The notes below the pieces were generated by a model. The model did no database searches. It was not told the DNA's origin and worked only from the letters and a program-made list of their open reading frames with translations. From NCBI GenBank assembly GCA_013299105.1, contig JAAFJY010000008.1, forward strand, positions 155,677-219,676: a DNA stretch of 64,000 bases, in the 5' to 3' direction. The translations under genes and the position numbers were made by a program. Source of the DNA: Chitinophagales bacterium. Lineage in GTDB: Bacteria > Bacteroidota > Bacteroidia > Chitinophagales > Saprospiraceae. Shown in pieces: positions 53,005-62,233 of this stretch. Numbering within the stretch: the first letter of the stretch is position 1; each line of letters begins with the position of its first letter.

Positions 53005-54387
53005 TTACTGTGGACAAGCAATTTGCGTAAATTGCGGCTGACCACTGTTCGTCACCGTCATCCGCCAGCAATTGCCATCCGGTGATTTCATGATGACCCC
53101 ACGCGAGGCCGTTTCGATATAAACGTCTCCATTGGTCACTTGTAACTTGGACTTGGGGTTAGCAGTATTGATACCCACATTGCCAGTATTGGTTGCGATG
53201 CCATCGGCTGCACGTGCTCCGTCTAGGAGGATGATATTGGGGGTATTGAAAGAGGAAGCGGTGTTCAGGATCAAGTTGTTATTCACATCACGCATGATTT
53301 GGTGATTAGAATTGTCAAAAAGTATCCTTCCTCTTGAAGCGCCAGCTCCACCAGTCGTAAGAATATCTCCTCGTACTTGCAAAGTTACATTGTTGTCGGC
53401 AGCATAATTAGGGTTGCCAATGTAATTTGGAGTGCGATTCATGCCTATTCTAGCTTCCTTACTAATGATCATAGCCGGTCCCCTGACTGAAGTGATACTA
53501 AATGATTCGGGCTCGTAAAGGTTATATGCTAACCTGGCCTTGTAATCGCCTTCCCCAGCAGTAAAATCCATGTACACAAACTTTCCCGGGTCCTTCTGCC
53601 TAACCTCTATCGAAGTGTGTCCATTACCTTCGACAGGCGCGAAAGTAAAGCCTGAAGAAGCCTTCGTAACCTGAGCTGAATGTGGTTCTCCCAAATGATA
53701 ACCAATGTAAGGAACTGGCAATCCGGTATAGTTTTCTTTGGTCCAGAATGCATTTAGAGCAGTAGTTGCAATTATAGAAGTCCTTGAAGACTTTGCACTA
53801 TCAGCCAAGACAGCACTAGTCGCCTTTATTGCGCTCGCAGCAGATCTTGAAGTCCTTGAACTGTCAGCAAATAAAGCGGTGCTAGAAACATTTGCCAAAT
53901 TCGCAATATTGGCGGTATTTGCAATCACTGCGGATCTTGCACTCCTTGCACTATCAGCTAGAACAGCCCTATTTGCAAGACTTGCCGTATTCGCATTCAA
54001 GGCAAAAGGTACACTCAGAAGCTGAGTAATGCCTGAGAGGGTAAAATTGGGGCCCCCAGTGGGATCGAATTCAATGCGAAGGAACTTGTCGTTTCGAGTC
54101 CAATTGATACTGTTCATGGTACCAGTTGAAGCCGTTCCACCACCGATGGCTAGGTTGAAGAGGCCCAATTGATTGGTCACTACACTATGTATTTCACTGT
54201 AAATCGTACGGCCGTTCAGCGTACTGTCAACGATGCTGGCCCTAACGCGCACATTTTGATTGGGCAAAACAGTTCCTTGAGCGCTTCGGGCAACCGCTTG
54301 ATAGTTGAATTTTTGTGGAGATTGTGCAGAAAGTAAAACAGTCAACACAACAAAACAAAATAACGTAAAAGACTTTTTCATGATCAT
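53005..54387 (-). CDS. secreted tail-fibre-like surface protein with ADSARSARS repeats
   Basis: 460 residues. Signal peptide (SFTLFCFVVLTVLLSAQ), then PQKFNYQAVARSAQGTVLPN, common at the start of Bacteroidota surface proteins. The middle holds a low-complexity Ala/Ser/Thr region with three decamer-like copies (VLADSARSARSAVIA, LFADSSRTSRSAASA, VLADSAKSSRTSIIA). The C-terminal part has GNVGINTANPKSKLQVTNGD, as in fibre/adhesin proteins with beta-solenoid shafts. Start ATG overlaps the stop of the upstream gene (TAATG); a second ATG is two codons in. No chaperone domain is seen at the C-terminus. Partner of the type IX-sorted small protein. Confidence 0.75.
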   Translation of the reverse strand: MIMKKSFTLFCFVVLTVLLSAQSPQKFNYQAVARSAQGTVLPNQNVRVRASIVDSTLNGRTIYSEIHSVVTNQLGLFNLAIGGGTASTGTMNSINWTRNDKFLRIEFDPTGGPNFTLSGITQLLSVPFALNANTASLANRAVLADSARSARSAVIANTANIANLANVSSTALFADSSRTSRSAASAIKATSAVLADSAKSSRTSIIATTALNAFWTKENYTGLPVPYIGYHLGEPHSAQVTKASSGFTFAPVEGNGHTSIEVRQKDPGKFVYMDFTAGEGDYKARLAYNLYEPESFSITSVRGPAMIISKEARIGMNRTPNYIGNPNYAADNNVTLQVRGDILTTGGAGASRGRILFDNSNHQIMRDVNNNLILNTASSFNTPNIILLDGARAADGIATNTGNVGINTANPKSKLQVTNGDVYIETASRGVIMKSPDGNCWRMTVTNSGQPQFTQIACPQ

Positions 54388-54857
54388 TAAATTTTGGTAA
54401 TTTTCAAAGCATGTAAAAATTGAGCCTGTTTATTAAACAAGGCAACAACATAGAGTCCCCTATTCAGGTGCTTTAAATCCAAACGGGTTTGAAAAGCCGT
54501 TTTCATCAGGAGTTTCCCCGCAAGGTCAAATACCGCCACTGAAGCAATTTCTTTGAGGTCGGTTTCCATGATTAATTCAGCAGAAACTGGATTGGGATAA
54601 GCCTTGAACTTACTTTCATCAAACAAGTCCTTTGCTGGGACCGTACCCGAAATGATAGGCTGTAAAAAGCCTTGTGACAAGAGATTGTCATTACTGTTGA
54701 TCGTAGTAACCGAAACTTCTCCTAATGACCACTCTAGACTATGACTCTGGTTAATGATAACTCCTCCACTAGAATTAACCACAGTAGGAGATAAATTTTG
54801 TGCTACCACTTCTTTGAAGGAGCAAAGCAATAATAAGAATAACAAGTGTTTAAACAT
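54387..54857 (-). CDS. small type IX secretion-sorted protein (Por C-terminal domain)
   Basis: 156 residues: signal peptide (FKHLLFLLLLCSFKEVVAQ), a short N-terminal beta region (VVNSSGGVIINQSHSLEWSL, GEVSVTTINSNDNLLSQGF) and a C-terminal Por sorting domain (FKAYPNPVSAELIMETD, VAVFDLAGKLLMKT, LNRGLYVVALF). It is therefore exported through the outer membrane by the type IX system and probably attached to the surface. The cargo part is only ~65 residues, so it could serve as an anchor or cap. Its TAA overlaps the ATG of the tail-fibre-like gene. Confidence 0.85.
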   Translation of the reverse strand: MFKHLLFLLLLCSFKEVVAQNLSPTVVNSSGGVIINQSHSLEWSLGEVSVTTINSNDNLLSQGFLQPIISGTVPAKDLFDESKFKAYPNPVSAELIMETDLKEIASVAVFDLAGKLLMKTAFQTRLDLKHLNRGLYVVALFNKQAQFLHALKITKI

Positions 54858-55298
54858 ATGACGTAGATTTGATTACTATTAAAACATAGGAGTTGCGTAG
54901 TATTTATGTCCATACGCTAAATGCCACAACCAATAAACAAATAAAACCCAGATAAAATTCCCCAAGATGCTACTCCATGATTTTTCGCATTGATTGATGC
55001 AAATGTAGCTTAACAAATTATTTTCGGGTGAAAAATTTCTGCATTCCTTGATTCTTACATCAATTTGACTTAAACCCGTCAAAAAATATATAGATTGCAT
55101 AGCAGGAAATTTAATAAACACTATATTTGTGTGATTGTTATTCACACTTTCGTTACTAAAAATGTGTGTTTAAAATCAATCAGCTGTTTTGTTATTTTAA
55201 CAAAGTAATCTATCAGTTTAGAAGTCCATTCAACTTCAAGACCACAATCATCATCATCGGTCTGATAAAATATTATTTCTCAATACAAATTGCTTACC
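54858..55298. other. AT-rich divergent intergenic region
   Basis: 441 bp between the type IX-sorted gene (minus) and the gliding C-terminal protein (plus). Only a TATATTTG promoter candidate at 55122 and a small GTGTGA/TCACAC inverted repeat just after it stand out. A short open frame at 54879-55145 does not look like protein. Confidence 0.5.
55122..55129 (+). promoter_or_regulatory. candidate -7 element TATATTTG
   Basis: TAnnTTTG match 170 bp upstream of ATG 55299. A weak TTG lies ~25 bp before it. Modest support in very AT-rich DNA. Confidence 0.3.
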
Positions 55299-58200
55299 AT
55301 GAAGCTAAACATAATTTTCCTACTCATTCTATGCCCAACAATAGCATTACCACAATTCGTTATGGTCAATGGAAGTGGGGACCCCATCACAGGTTCTAAA
55401 ATCATCAAAAAAAGAGACAAAACCAATGAATATTTTGTAGTAGCAAACATCAACAGAGGTATCGCCTTTTTAGAAATAAGGAATGGCGAAGTGGTAAATA
55501 AAGAAATCACTCGCATCAGTACAAATGCTTTGGAAGCTACTCTTTTTGCCCATGAAATTGGCCCTGACGATTACATCATTGGAGGAGGGAGTAGGGTTGA
55601 AGACGACTTACTTTCTGAAAATGCATACCGCTACCGGAATAAGAATGTATCTTGGAGCAATTATTATAGGCACTGTTCTGATCGGACAAACGACCTTGGG
55701 CTTTTTACTTGTTTTTATCCAGATAGTGATTCTACGCTGATTATTGGTGGGGACTCGCGCCATGCTGCATGCGGACGCCCTGATTTAGACTTCCATTTTA
55801 TTAAAACGGATGTAAAAGGAAACCTATTAAACCAAATCGCATTTTCTCAAGAAAGCATTGGCACAACAGACCTAATCTATTGCATGGAAGCTGTCAACAA
55901 AAAGTTGTTTTTCGGCGGTATAAGTATTGTTCAGCCTTGCGGGGGGACCAATAACCAAGCTCCTATTGCTGGCTCAATGGATAAGAATTTTAACAATATT
56001 TCCCTTTGGACTTATTCCAGTCCTGATTTTCCTGTAAATGCCATTCTTTTAAGAATCAATGCAAGTCTGAATAATCCAAATAATTTGTTAAGTACGATCT
56101 GGTTCAATCGAAATGAATGCAATTTAAGCCCATACCGAACAGCAATTATGCTTGGAGACTCATTAGGAAACCCCAGGAGGTCTTTTGAAATTTTAAGCAC
56201 CACTCCTGCTCAGGAAATCTTAGCCATCAAGATGACAAGCGTTGCCAATGGCTTTTTGATGGGCGGACAATTGGTAGAAAATAGCCAGGTGAAAGGTATA
56301 GTATTAATCAACCTAAGTCACAATGGAGACCTGATTTCTTCAAGAGTTTACGAAAGTGTGGATCCAAATGGCGTTTTCGACATCAACGACTTTGTGGTTG
56401 AGCCTGACAAGATTACTATGCTAGGCACCTTGACCAGCTCAAATACCCAAGGTGTAGTCATTGCAGGAATTGGCCCTGATGGCAATTTTATCAATCCGCC
56501 AGCATGCCTGCGCGTTAGAAATTTAAGTCTCAGATTCAACCCTATTACATTTCAAAAAAAGCCACTTAGCTTTGAAAGATCGAATGATGGCTTAATTTTC
56601 CCATATCAATTTCGCAAAACCACTGAACCCATTCGTGACCTCAGTTGTACCTTTTGCCAGGTCGCCAATATCAATGTCACTGCTAAAATTGATACCACCT
56701 GTACAGGAACTTGCAATGGAAAAATTCTTTTGCAAATTCCGGATACCAGCTCATATAGCTTTGCATGGAGCAACAATCGTTCCAATGCCTCCATTTCGGG
56801 TTTGTGCCCAGGTGATTATTCATTAAAAGTTATCAACCGCGACGGCTGTTCGAAGGATACGCTATTCAAAATTTCACAATTTACTCCAATTCAGGCCAGG
56901 GCTACATTGAATAATTTGGTTTGCTCCCCAGGACAAATAACTGGAACAGTTAGGGTTGATTCGGTGCGTGGGGGAGTCGGGCCCTATTCTTACACTTTCA
57001 ACAACCGACCTGTCAGTACTCAAAATACTTTTAGCAATATTGGTCCAGGAAATTACCCGATTTTAGTAAGTGATGCTAAAAACTGTTCCTTCAACACAAG
57101 TATCAGTGTCCCTTCTTTACCTGGTCTCAATGCAAGTATCCCTAGTCTTTCGGTGGTAAATGTAGGCGATAGTGTAGTTGTAAGAGTTCAAATCAATAGC
57201 TCTAGTGGGCGAATTACCTCTTATTCCTGGCGACTTAAAGGCAATAGCAACCCCGCATCATGTCTAAATTGTCCTGTGCTGCGCTTAAAAGCCAATGCAA
57301 ACGACAGTATTTTTGTCAATATCGTTGACAGTTTAGGCTGCACACTAACCTTGCGTACAGCACTGGTCGTCAGGCAAAGCTTCAGTTTTAACGCACGAGT
57401 GGATTCTACATGTTTATCATCTTGCAATGGTCGCATCAGTATTGTAGGCATTCCAGACACTACAGGTTATACTTTTGCTTGGTCAAATGGGCGACAAACC
57501 CGCACTGTTGCTGGTCTCTGCCCAGGCACCTATCAAGTAAGCATTACCTCCCCTAATAATCAACGCAGAGACACCAGTATCATCATTGCAGCATTTCGAC
57601 CACTCACCTACTCAAAATCAAGCACATCGAGTTGTGGAGACAGTTGCAAAGGTACGATCTCGATCAGGCCAAATGGAAATTCTGCGAATGTTCAATACCG
57701 TTGGAGCAATGGTGCTACTCAAAATGCCCTCAATAAACTTTGTTTTGGCACTTACAGGGTCACAATAACCGACAAGAACAACTGCCCCATCCGTGACAGT
57801 TTGGTCATCAATGATGTAATTCCAAAATTTGGACTAGTAGTCGAAGACCTAAATTGCAAAAATCCTCCTACCGCTAGCATCAGAGTCGATTCTATTTCTG
57901 GAGCAACAGCCCCATTTCGATTTGCAATAAACAATGGTTCTTTCAGCAATAATCAGAAGTTTACTAGTTTGGAAACCGGAAAAAACTATTCTGTTTCAAT
58001 GCAGGATGTCCGAGGTTGTATCGTAAGTAGTATGGTGGCTATTCCCAAGCTTACCCCAATCAATGTGAATATTGCCTCCATTAAGCCTCTGTTTTTTGGT
58101 GATTCCGTAAGACTGAACGCAAACCTGACACCTCCAAATAGTGCAGTTTCTTATGCTTGGCGGCTTGGACAAAATCGCAACAAGCTTAGTTGCAATAACT

Positions 58201-58604
58201 GCCCTTCTCCTGTCTTGACAGCCAATCAAACCGATACTGTGTTTCTTGTTGTGCGTGAAAATCTGGGGTGTAGTGCCAATTCATTTTTAGTATTCAATGT
58301 GAATTCTAACAATAAAGTTTTTATCCCCACAGTTTTTTCCCCAAATGGAGACAATGTCAATGATTTGTTTCGAGCTTACAGCAACGGGCAAGGTGGGGAA
58401 GTAATTGTCATTAGAATTTATAGCCGTTGGGGCGAGTTGGTGTATGAAGACGGTAATTTTGACTTGAATGATCCTGCAAGGGGCTGGAATGGAATATTCA
58501 GGGGAAAGCCAGCCAATACAGGTGTTTATGTTTATTACCTCTCTGTCAAATTTGCTGATGGGCTTACAGATGTATTGAAAGGCGATGTACATTTGATTCG
58601 ATAA
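55299..58604 (+). CDS. gliding-type (CHU) C-terminal domain surface protein with SprB-like repeats
   Basis: 1101 residues from ATG 55299 (signal peptide KLNIIFLLILCPTIALPQ). The first ~430 residues look like a beta-propeller-like domain (YFVVANINRGIAFLEIRNGE, DDYIIGGGSR, GGDSRHAAC). About residues 450-970 hold diverged SprB-type units (CTGTCNGKILLQIPDTSSY, then AWSNNRSNASISGLCPGDYS; CLSSCNGRISIVGIPDTT; SSCGDSCKGTISI). The C-terminus is the type B sorting domain: FIPTVFSPNGDNVNDLFRAY, IYSRWGELVYEDGNFD and NTGVYVYYLSVKFADG. It should be secreted by type IX and bound to the surface. No enzyme motif is visible. Adhesion or gliding role inferred. Confidence 0.87.
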   Translation: MKLNIIFLLILCPTIALPQFVMVNGSGDPITGSKIIKKRDKTNEYFVVANINRGIAFLEIRNGEVVNKEITRISTNALEATLFAHEIGPDDYIIGGGSRVEDDLLSENAYRYRNKNVSWSNYYRHCSDRTNDLGLFTCFYPDSDSTLIIGGDSRHAACGRPDLDFHFIKTDVKGNLLNQIAFSQESIGTTDLIYCMEAVNKKLFFGGISIVQPCGGTNNQAPIAGSMDKNFNNISLWTYSSPDFPVNAILLRINASLNNPNNLLSTIWFNRNECNLSPYRTAIMLGDSLGNPRRSFEILSTTPAQEILAIKMTSVANGFLMGGQLVENSQVKGIVLINLSHNGDLISSRVYESVDPNGVFDINDFVVEPDKITMLGTLTSSNTQGVVIAGIGPDGNFINPPACLRVRNLSLRFNPITFQKKPLSFERSNDGLIFPYQFRKTTEPIRDLSCTFCQVANINVTAKIDTTCTGTCNGKILLQIPDTSSYSFAWSNNRSNASISGLCPGDYSLKVINRDGCSKDTLFKISQFTPIQARATLNNLVCSPGQITGTVRVDSVRGGVGPYSYTFNNRPVSTQNTFSNIGPGNYPILVSDAKNCSFNTSISVPSLPGLNASIPSLSVVNVGDSVVVRVQINSSSGRITSYSWRLKGNSNPASCLNCPVLRLKANANDSIFVNIVDSLGCTLTLRTALVVRQSFSFNARVDSTCLSSCNGRISIVGIPDTTGYTFAWSNGRQTRTVAGLCPGTYQVSITSPNNQRRDTSIIIAAFRPLTYSKSSTSSCGDSCKGTISIRPNGNSANVQYRWSNGATQNALNKLCFGTYRVTITDKNNCPIRDSLVINDVIPKFGLVVEDLNCKNPPTASIRVDSISGATAPFRFAINNGSFSNNQKFTSLETGKNYSVSMQDVRGCIVSSMVAIPKLTPINVNIASIKPLFFGDSVRLNANLTPPNSAVSYAWRLGQNRNKLSCNNCPSPVLTANQTDTVFLVVRENLGCSANSFLVFNVNSNNKVFIPTVFSPNGDNVNDLFRAYSNGQGGEVIVIRIYSRWGELVYEDGNFDLNDPARGWNGIFRGKPANTGVYVYYLSVKFADGLTDVLKGDVHLIR

Positions 58605-58631
58605 ATGCTTCAAAAACACACCTATTAGCCA

Positions 58632-59516
58632 ATGCTTTCCATCGTAATTTGCCATCGAAATCCTAGTTTGCTTGAGCAACTGAAACAGAATATTCTGGCG
58701 ACAATTGGAATTGATCACGAAGTCATTCCAATAGACAACAAAGATAGAAAATTTAGCATTTGCGAAGCTTATAATATTGGGGCCGAACAAGCTCGTTTCC
58801 CATACTTATGTTTCATCCATGAAGACCTTGTTTTTCACACCCAATCCTGGGGGGCGATTTTACTAAAACACTTTCAAAATCCTCAAATTGGCTTGGTAGG
58901 CATCGCAGGTACAAGTTTTTACAGCTCAACAATAGGAAATTATGCCAGTGTAAATTATGGAGCGCAGCACCTCATTCAACATTTTAGAGACAAACCAGCT
59001 TTGCATGTTGATGATTTTCCGAAAGGCAAAAGTGAACTAAAAGCGGTTTGCATTGATGGCGTTTTCATGGCCTGTCCTAAATCAGTGTGGGAGAAGTTCC
59101 CATTTGACCAGCTTACTTTTAATGGTTTCCACGCTTATGACACTGATTTTAGTTTGAGCATCGTGCAGAAATATGAGGTCTTGGTCGTTAGAGACATCTT
59201 GCTTGAGCATTTCTCGCAAGGCAATTTCGATCAATATTACTTAAAAGCTCATCAATTGCTCTTGAATAAATGGAAAGATAAGTTTCCAATTTTTAGTAGT
59301 GATTTTCCCAAAAACAAATTAAAACAAGCAGAGTGGCGCTTGTTTTTGACTTATTGTCACAAAAAAAGGAAAATTCATGGCTTCTCATCTGTATTCAATG
59401 AAGCTTTTGCTTTGTTCAAAAAATACCCCAATCTTGTTTGGTTAGCCTTTGTTTTTTTCCCTTGGCCTTTAAAGCTCTATGATCGCATACTGTATCAAAT
59501 GAAAACCAAATCATAA
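58632..59516 (+). CDS. glycosyltransferase-like protein (GT2 fold, Glyco_tranf_2_5-like)
   Basis: 294 residues. GT-A start MLSIVICHRNPSLLEQL, then VIPIDNKDRKFSICEAYNIG and PYLCFIHEDLVF, where HED occupies the DxD position. VCIDGVFMACPKSVWEKFPF follows. The family contains transferases acting on surface glycans. It starts 27 bp after the upstream stop, on the same strand. No acceptor or donor can be named. The C-terminal ~60 residues are hydrophobic/basic (YPNLVWLAFVFFPWPLKLYD), suggesting membrane association. Confidence 0.75.
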   Translation: MLSIVICHRNPSLLEQLKQNILATIGIDHEVIPIDNKDRKFSICEAYNIGAEQARFPYLCFIHEDLVFHTQSWGAILLKHFQNPQIGLVGIAGTSFYSSTIGNYASVNYGAQHLIQHFRDKPALHVDDFPKGKSELKAVCIDGVFMACPKSVWEKFPFDQLTFNGFHAYDTDFSLSIVQKYEVLVVRDILLEHFSQGNFDQYYLKAHQLLLNKWKDKFPIFSSDFPKNKLKQAEWRLFLTYCHKKRKIHGFSSVFNEAFALFKKYPNLVWLAFVFFPWPLKLYDRILYQMKTKS

Positions 59517-59526
59517 AATATGAACC

Positions 59527-60438
59527 TCAAAAAACTTTGAATTTTTTCTTCACCCAATTCGAACCTGCAAATGTGGTGAGATAATAAAGAATCGTCTTCC
59601 AACTAAAATCAGATCTTAAAAAATAGAACCTTGCTTTGGGCATCTCCCCCATCAAATAATAATAACGGGCTCGGGTTCCATGGATTCGCTGATAAGCTAG
59701 TTTTGTTTCACTAGGATATTTTTGCTGATAATTTTCAATACTCATTAGTGAGTAATAAAAATCCATCGCCCGATATGTTGGATTCAAAGAAAGATTATGT
59801 CCATCTACATAACGATTATACAAGGGCTCGCAAATTTCCACTGAAGTCATGCCATTGAACAATCTCAGCAACCAATCGAAATCAACTTTCCCAAAATGTT
59901 CTTCAAAACGATGCTTTTTCAATTCAGCGGAAAACATCAAGCTACCAAAATAAATTTTCTGACCATTCTTACTTTTGGTCAGAAGGGTTTTGAAGGTTTC
60001 ATCTGCTAGATAAAAATTAACCTTATTTCCTTTGGGTGGGTTAACTTGCAAGAAACGATTTTGCTCTTTCGTATTAAAAATCCAATAACCAGAACTGATG
60101 ATTGGGGCCAATGTACTGGCCTCTAACTGGGTTTTTATCTTATTTGGCAACCACTCATCATCATGGTCCATAATACAAATAAATGAACCAGCGGCTTTTT
60201 CAAGGCCGATGTTTCTTCCCTTATTCGGGCCACCGGAATTTTGTTCTGTACTATAGAATTCAATATTATTCCTTCTCAATATATTACATGTATCATCTAA
60301 AGAACAATCATCTACTACAATTAGGTCTATGTCAAAAAGTTCACCGATCCCCTCTTGAGCGAAAACTGAATCTAGGGCACGCTGTAACGTTGTTGCTGAG
60401 TTATAAGTTGTCAAAATTACGGAAACCGTCTCCTTCAT
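59527..60438 (-). CDS. family 2 glycosyltransferase
   Basis: 303 residues. GT2 motifs: VSVILTTYNSATTLQRALDS, DIDLIVVDDCSLDDT, then SGGPNKGRNIGLEKA and the metal site FICIMDHDDEW (DHDD). RFEEHFGKVDFDWLLRLFNG gives the acceptor-side D. Its stop is 10 bp from the stop of the preceding plus-strand gene. The divergent neighbour 96 bp upstream is another GT2, so these are individual units rather than one operon. Confidence 0.87.
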   Translation of the reverse strand: MKETVSVILTTYNSATTLQRALDSVFAQEGIGELFDIDLIVVDDCSLDDTCNILRRNNIEFYSTEQNSGGPNKGRNIGLEKAAGSFICIMDHDDEWLPNKIKTQLEASTLAPIISSGYWIFNTKEQNRFLQVNPPKGNKVNFYLADETFKTLLTKSKNGQKIYFGSLMFSAELKKHRFEEHFGKVDFDWLLRLFNGMTSVEICEPLYNRYVDGHNLSLNPTYRAMDFYYSLMSIENYQQKYPSETKLAYQRIHGTRARYYYLMGEMPKARFYFLRSDFSWKTILYYLTTFAGSNWVKKKFKVF

Positions 60439-60533
60439 GTATATATTTTTAGTTGTAAAGATAAACTTGTTGGCACTATTTTAGCTCTAAAATCTGTTTT
60501 GTCTAGTAAATTTCAGTCCTCAATGCCACTAAC

Positions 60534-61394
60534 ATGAAAATCAGCATCGCAATGTGCACATACAATGGAGAAAAATTTCTAAGCAAACAACTAAAAAGTA
60601 TTCTATTCCAAACAATTACGCCAAGTGAATTAATTATTTGTGATGATAGGTCAAGTGACAAAACAATAGACATCATAAGGGAGTTCGCGTTGAACGCTCC
60701 TTTTCAGGTATCACTACATTTGAACCCAAATAAACTTGGTGTAGTGAAAAACTTCGAAAAAGCAATCAGCCTTTGCAAAGGGGACTTAATTTTTTTAGCT
60801 GATCAAGATGATGTATGGCTACCTGAAAAGATTGCTACGATGAGTGCATATTTTTCGACAAATCCACAATGCCTGCTGTTGTTTACTGATGCGCAGCTAA
60901 TAGATGAATTTGACAATGCATTGGCTCCTAATAGCCTATGGGAGCAAATAAAATTCAATTCCCAAATGCAGAAAAAATTGACTCATCCAGAGTATGCGCT
61001 CTGGCATTGTATCAAAGGCAATAATTTTGCAACTGGTGCTACTTTGGCATTCAGGTCGTCATTATTGCTTGATGCATTACCTTTTCAAAAAGTAGAAAAC
61101 AATGATTGGTATCACGATTGGTGGTTGGCTTTGAATGCGGCTTGTCAAGCTGGTTTATTTTTTTTAGAAAAACCATTAACGCAATATAGAATTCATCAAA
61201 CCCAGGAGGTTGGCATTGGGCAATCAAATTCAAATCAGGAATTAGACCTGAAAAGTAAAAAATATAATTTTGCTAAGAAATATAGTTTTAGCATTCTGTT
61301 CCATTTAAAGTTAAAGCAGTTAAAAAAAAGCTTCTATTTTTTTGCTTTACTAATGAACCTATTCATACGATATAAAGATTATAAACTAAGATAA
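60534..61394 (+). CDS. family 2 glycosyltransferase (rhamnosyltransferase-like)
   Basis: 286 residues. Starts MKISIAMCTYNGEKFLSKQL, then PSELIICDDRSSDKT, LNPNKLGVVKNFEKAISLCK and DLIFLADQDDVWLPEKI with DQDD as the metal motif. WYHDWWLALNAACQAG fits the catalytic-base region. The type is common in O-antigen and exopolysaccharide loci. A basic C-terminus with aromatic residues suggests a membrane-edge location. Convergent with the methyltransferase gene, stops 11 bp apart. Confidence 0.87.
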   Translation: MKISIAMCTYNGEKFLSKQLKSILFQTITPSELIICDDRSSDKTIDIIREFALNAPFQVSLHLNPNKLGVVKNFEKAISLCKGDLIFLADQDDVWLPEKIATMSAYFSTNPQCLLLFTDAQLIDEFDNALAPNSLWEQIKFNSQMQKKLTHPEYALWHCIKGNNFATGATLAFRSSLLLDALPFQKVENNDWYHDWWLALNAACQAGLFFLEKPLTQYRIHQTQEVGIGQSNSNQELDLKSKKYNFAKKYSFSILFHLKLKQLKKSFYFFALLMNLFIRYKDYKLR

Positions 61395-61405
61395 TTCACT
61401 AATGA

Positions 61406-62182
61406 TTAAATCTTTTTACTAATAACAACTTCAATATATTCACCCCTAATTCCATGACTTAGGTCATCAATTGACTCAATTACAGATATGAGTCCACTAT
61501 GCAACTCAATAAAATCTACAATATCAAAACCCCAGTGCATAGTAACCGGTGACCCTGCACTGTCAACTGGATTTTGATGATACTCTGGCTCGTATAAGAA
61601 ATTGGGATCACCATTTGCACTTAAAGTTGCCCAAACCTGAGAAGCTTTGTGCTTATTGACCAAAGGTGTTGTGAAAATATGAGCTCCACCTGGTTTTAGT
61701 GTTCTCGCAATTTCTGCAAAAGCACTTGCAGGATCATAAATGTGCTCCATTACGTCCTGTGTGATCACTAAATCAAAAGAAGAATCCGGAAATGTTTGAT
61801 GTTCTAAATTTTCATTTCTCGCCCCGTCAATCAAGGCACCAAAAGTATGACTTGGAAAAAATTGTGACGCAGTATAATTTACACATTCCTTTTGCAACAA
61901 CAAGGAAGCCCCACGGTCACCTGGAGATGACTCATGAATCGCAAGGCTCTTCCAATTTGGAAAATGTTGATTAAGGACTAGGATCAAAGCCCTTTCTCTT
62001 GGTATTGAATAGCACTGGGTACAAAAATAATAATCTCTAAACCATTGATTGGTGGCTCGAAATACTGTTTGTTTTTCACAACAAGGGCAATATCCTTGAT
62101 TTGAGAAATATACCTTATTGGGTATTAAAAAATTATACACCTCATTTTTGATGCGGCGGAGAATTCCTATTCTTTTCCCCAT
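61406..62182 (-). CDS. class I SAM-dependent methyltransferase with N-terminal zinc ribbon
   Basis: 258 residues. N-terminal cysteines in YCPCCEKQ (C32/C35) and FCTQCYSIPRERAL (C54/C57) form a likely zinc ribbon. The methyltransferase core shows ESSPGDRGASLLLQKECVNY, DLVITQDVMEHIYDPASAF and IARTLKPGGAHIFTTPLVN, typical of Methyltransf_11/25 enzymes in sugar clusters. The first G-rich motif is weak (SSPGDRG). Substrate unknown; a sugar or polysaccharide end-methylase fits the surroundings. 51 bp separate it from the WbsX-like gene, same strand. Confidence 0.82.
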   Translation of the reverse strand: MGKRIGILRRIKNEVYNFLIPNKVYFSNQGYCPCCEKQTVFRATNQWFRDYYFCTQCYSIPRERALILVLNQHFPNWKSLAIHESSPGDRGASLLLQKECVNYTASQFFPSHTFGALIDGARNENLEHQTFPDSSFDLVITQDVMEHIYDPASAFAEIARTLKPGGAHIFTTPLVNKHKASQVWATLSANGDPNFLYEPEYHQNPVDSAGSPVTMHWGFDIVDFIELHSGLISVIESIDDLSHGIRGEYIEVVISKKI

Positions 62183-62233
62183 TTCTAGCGTTTTGTGTCT
62201 TATGAACAGTCAATAAAAGAAATGAATCTGAAC

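Noticed and set aside
54879..55145. Small minus-strand reading frame in the 54.9 kb intergenic region
   Set aside because: No ribosome-binding or protein-like character, AT-rich, and rich in Cys/Trp/Tyr without pattern.
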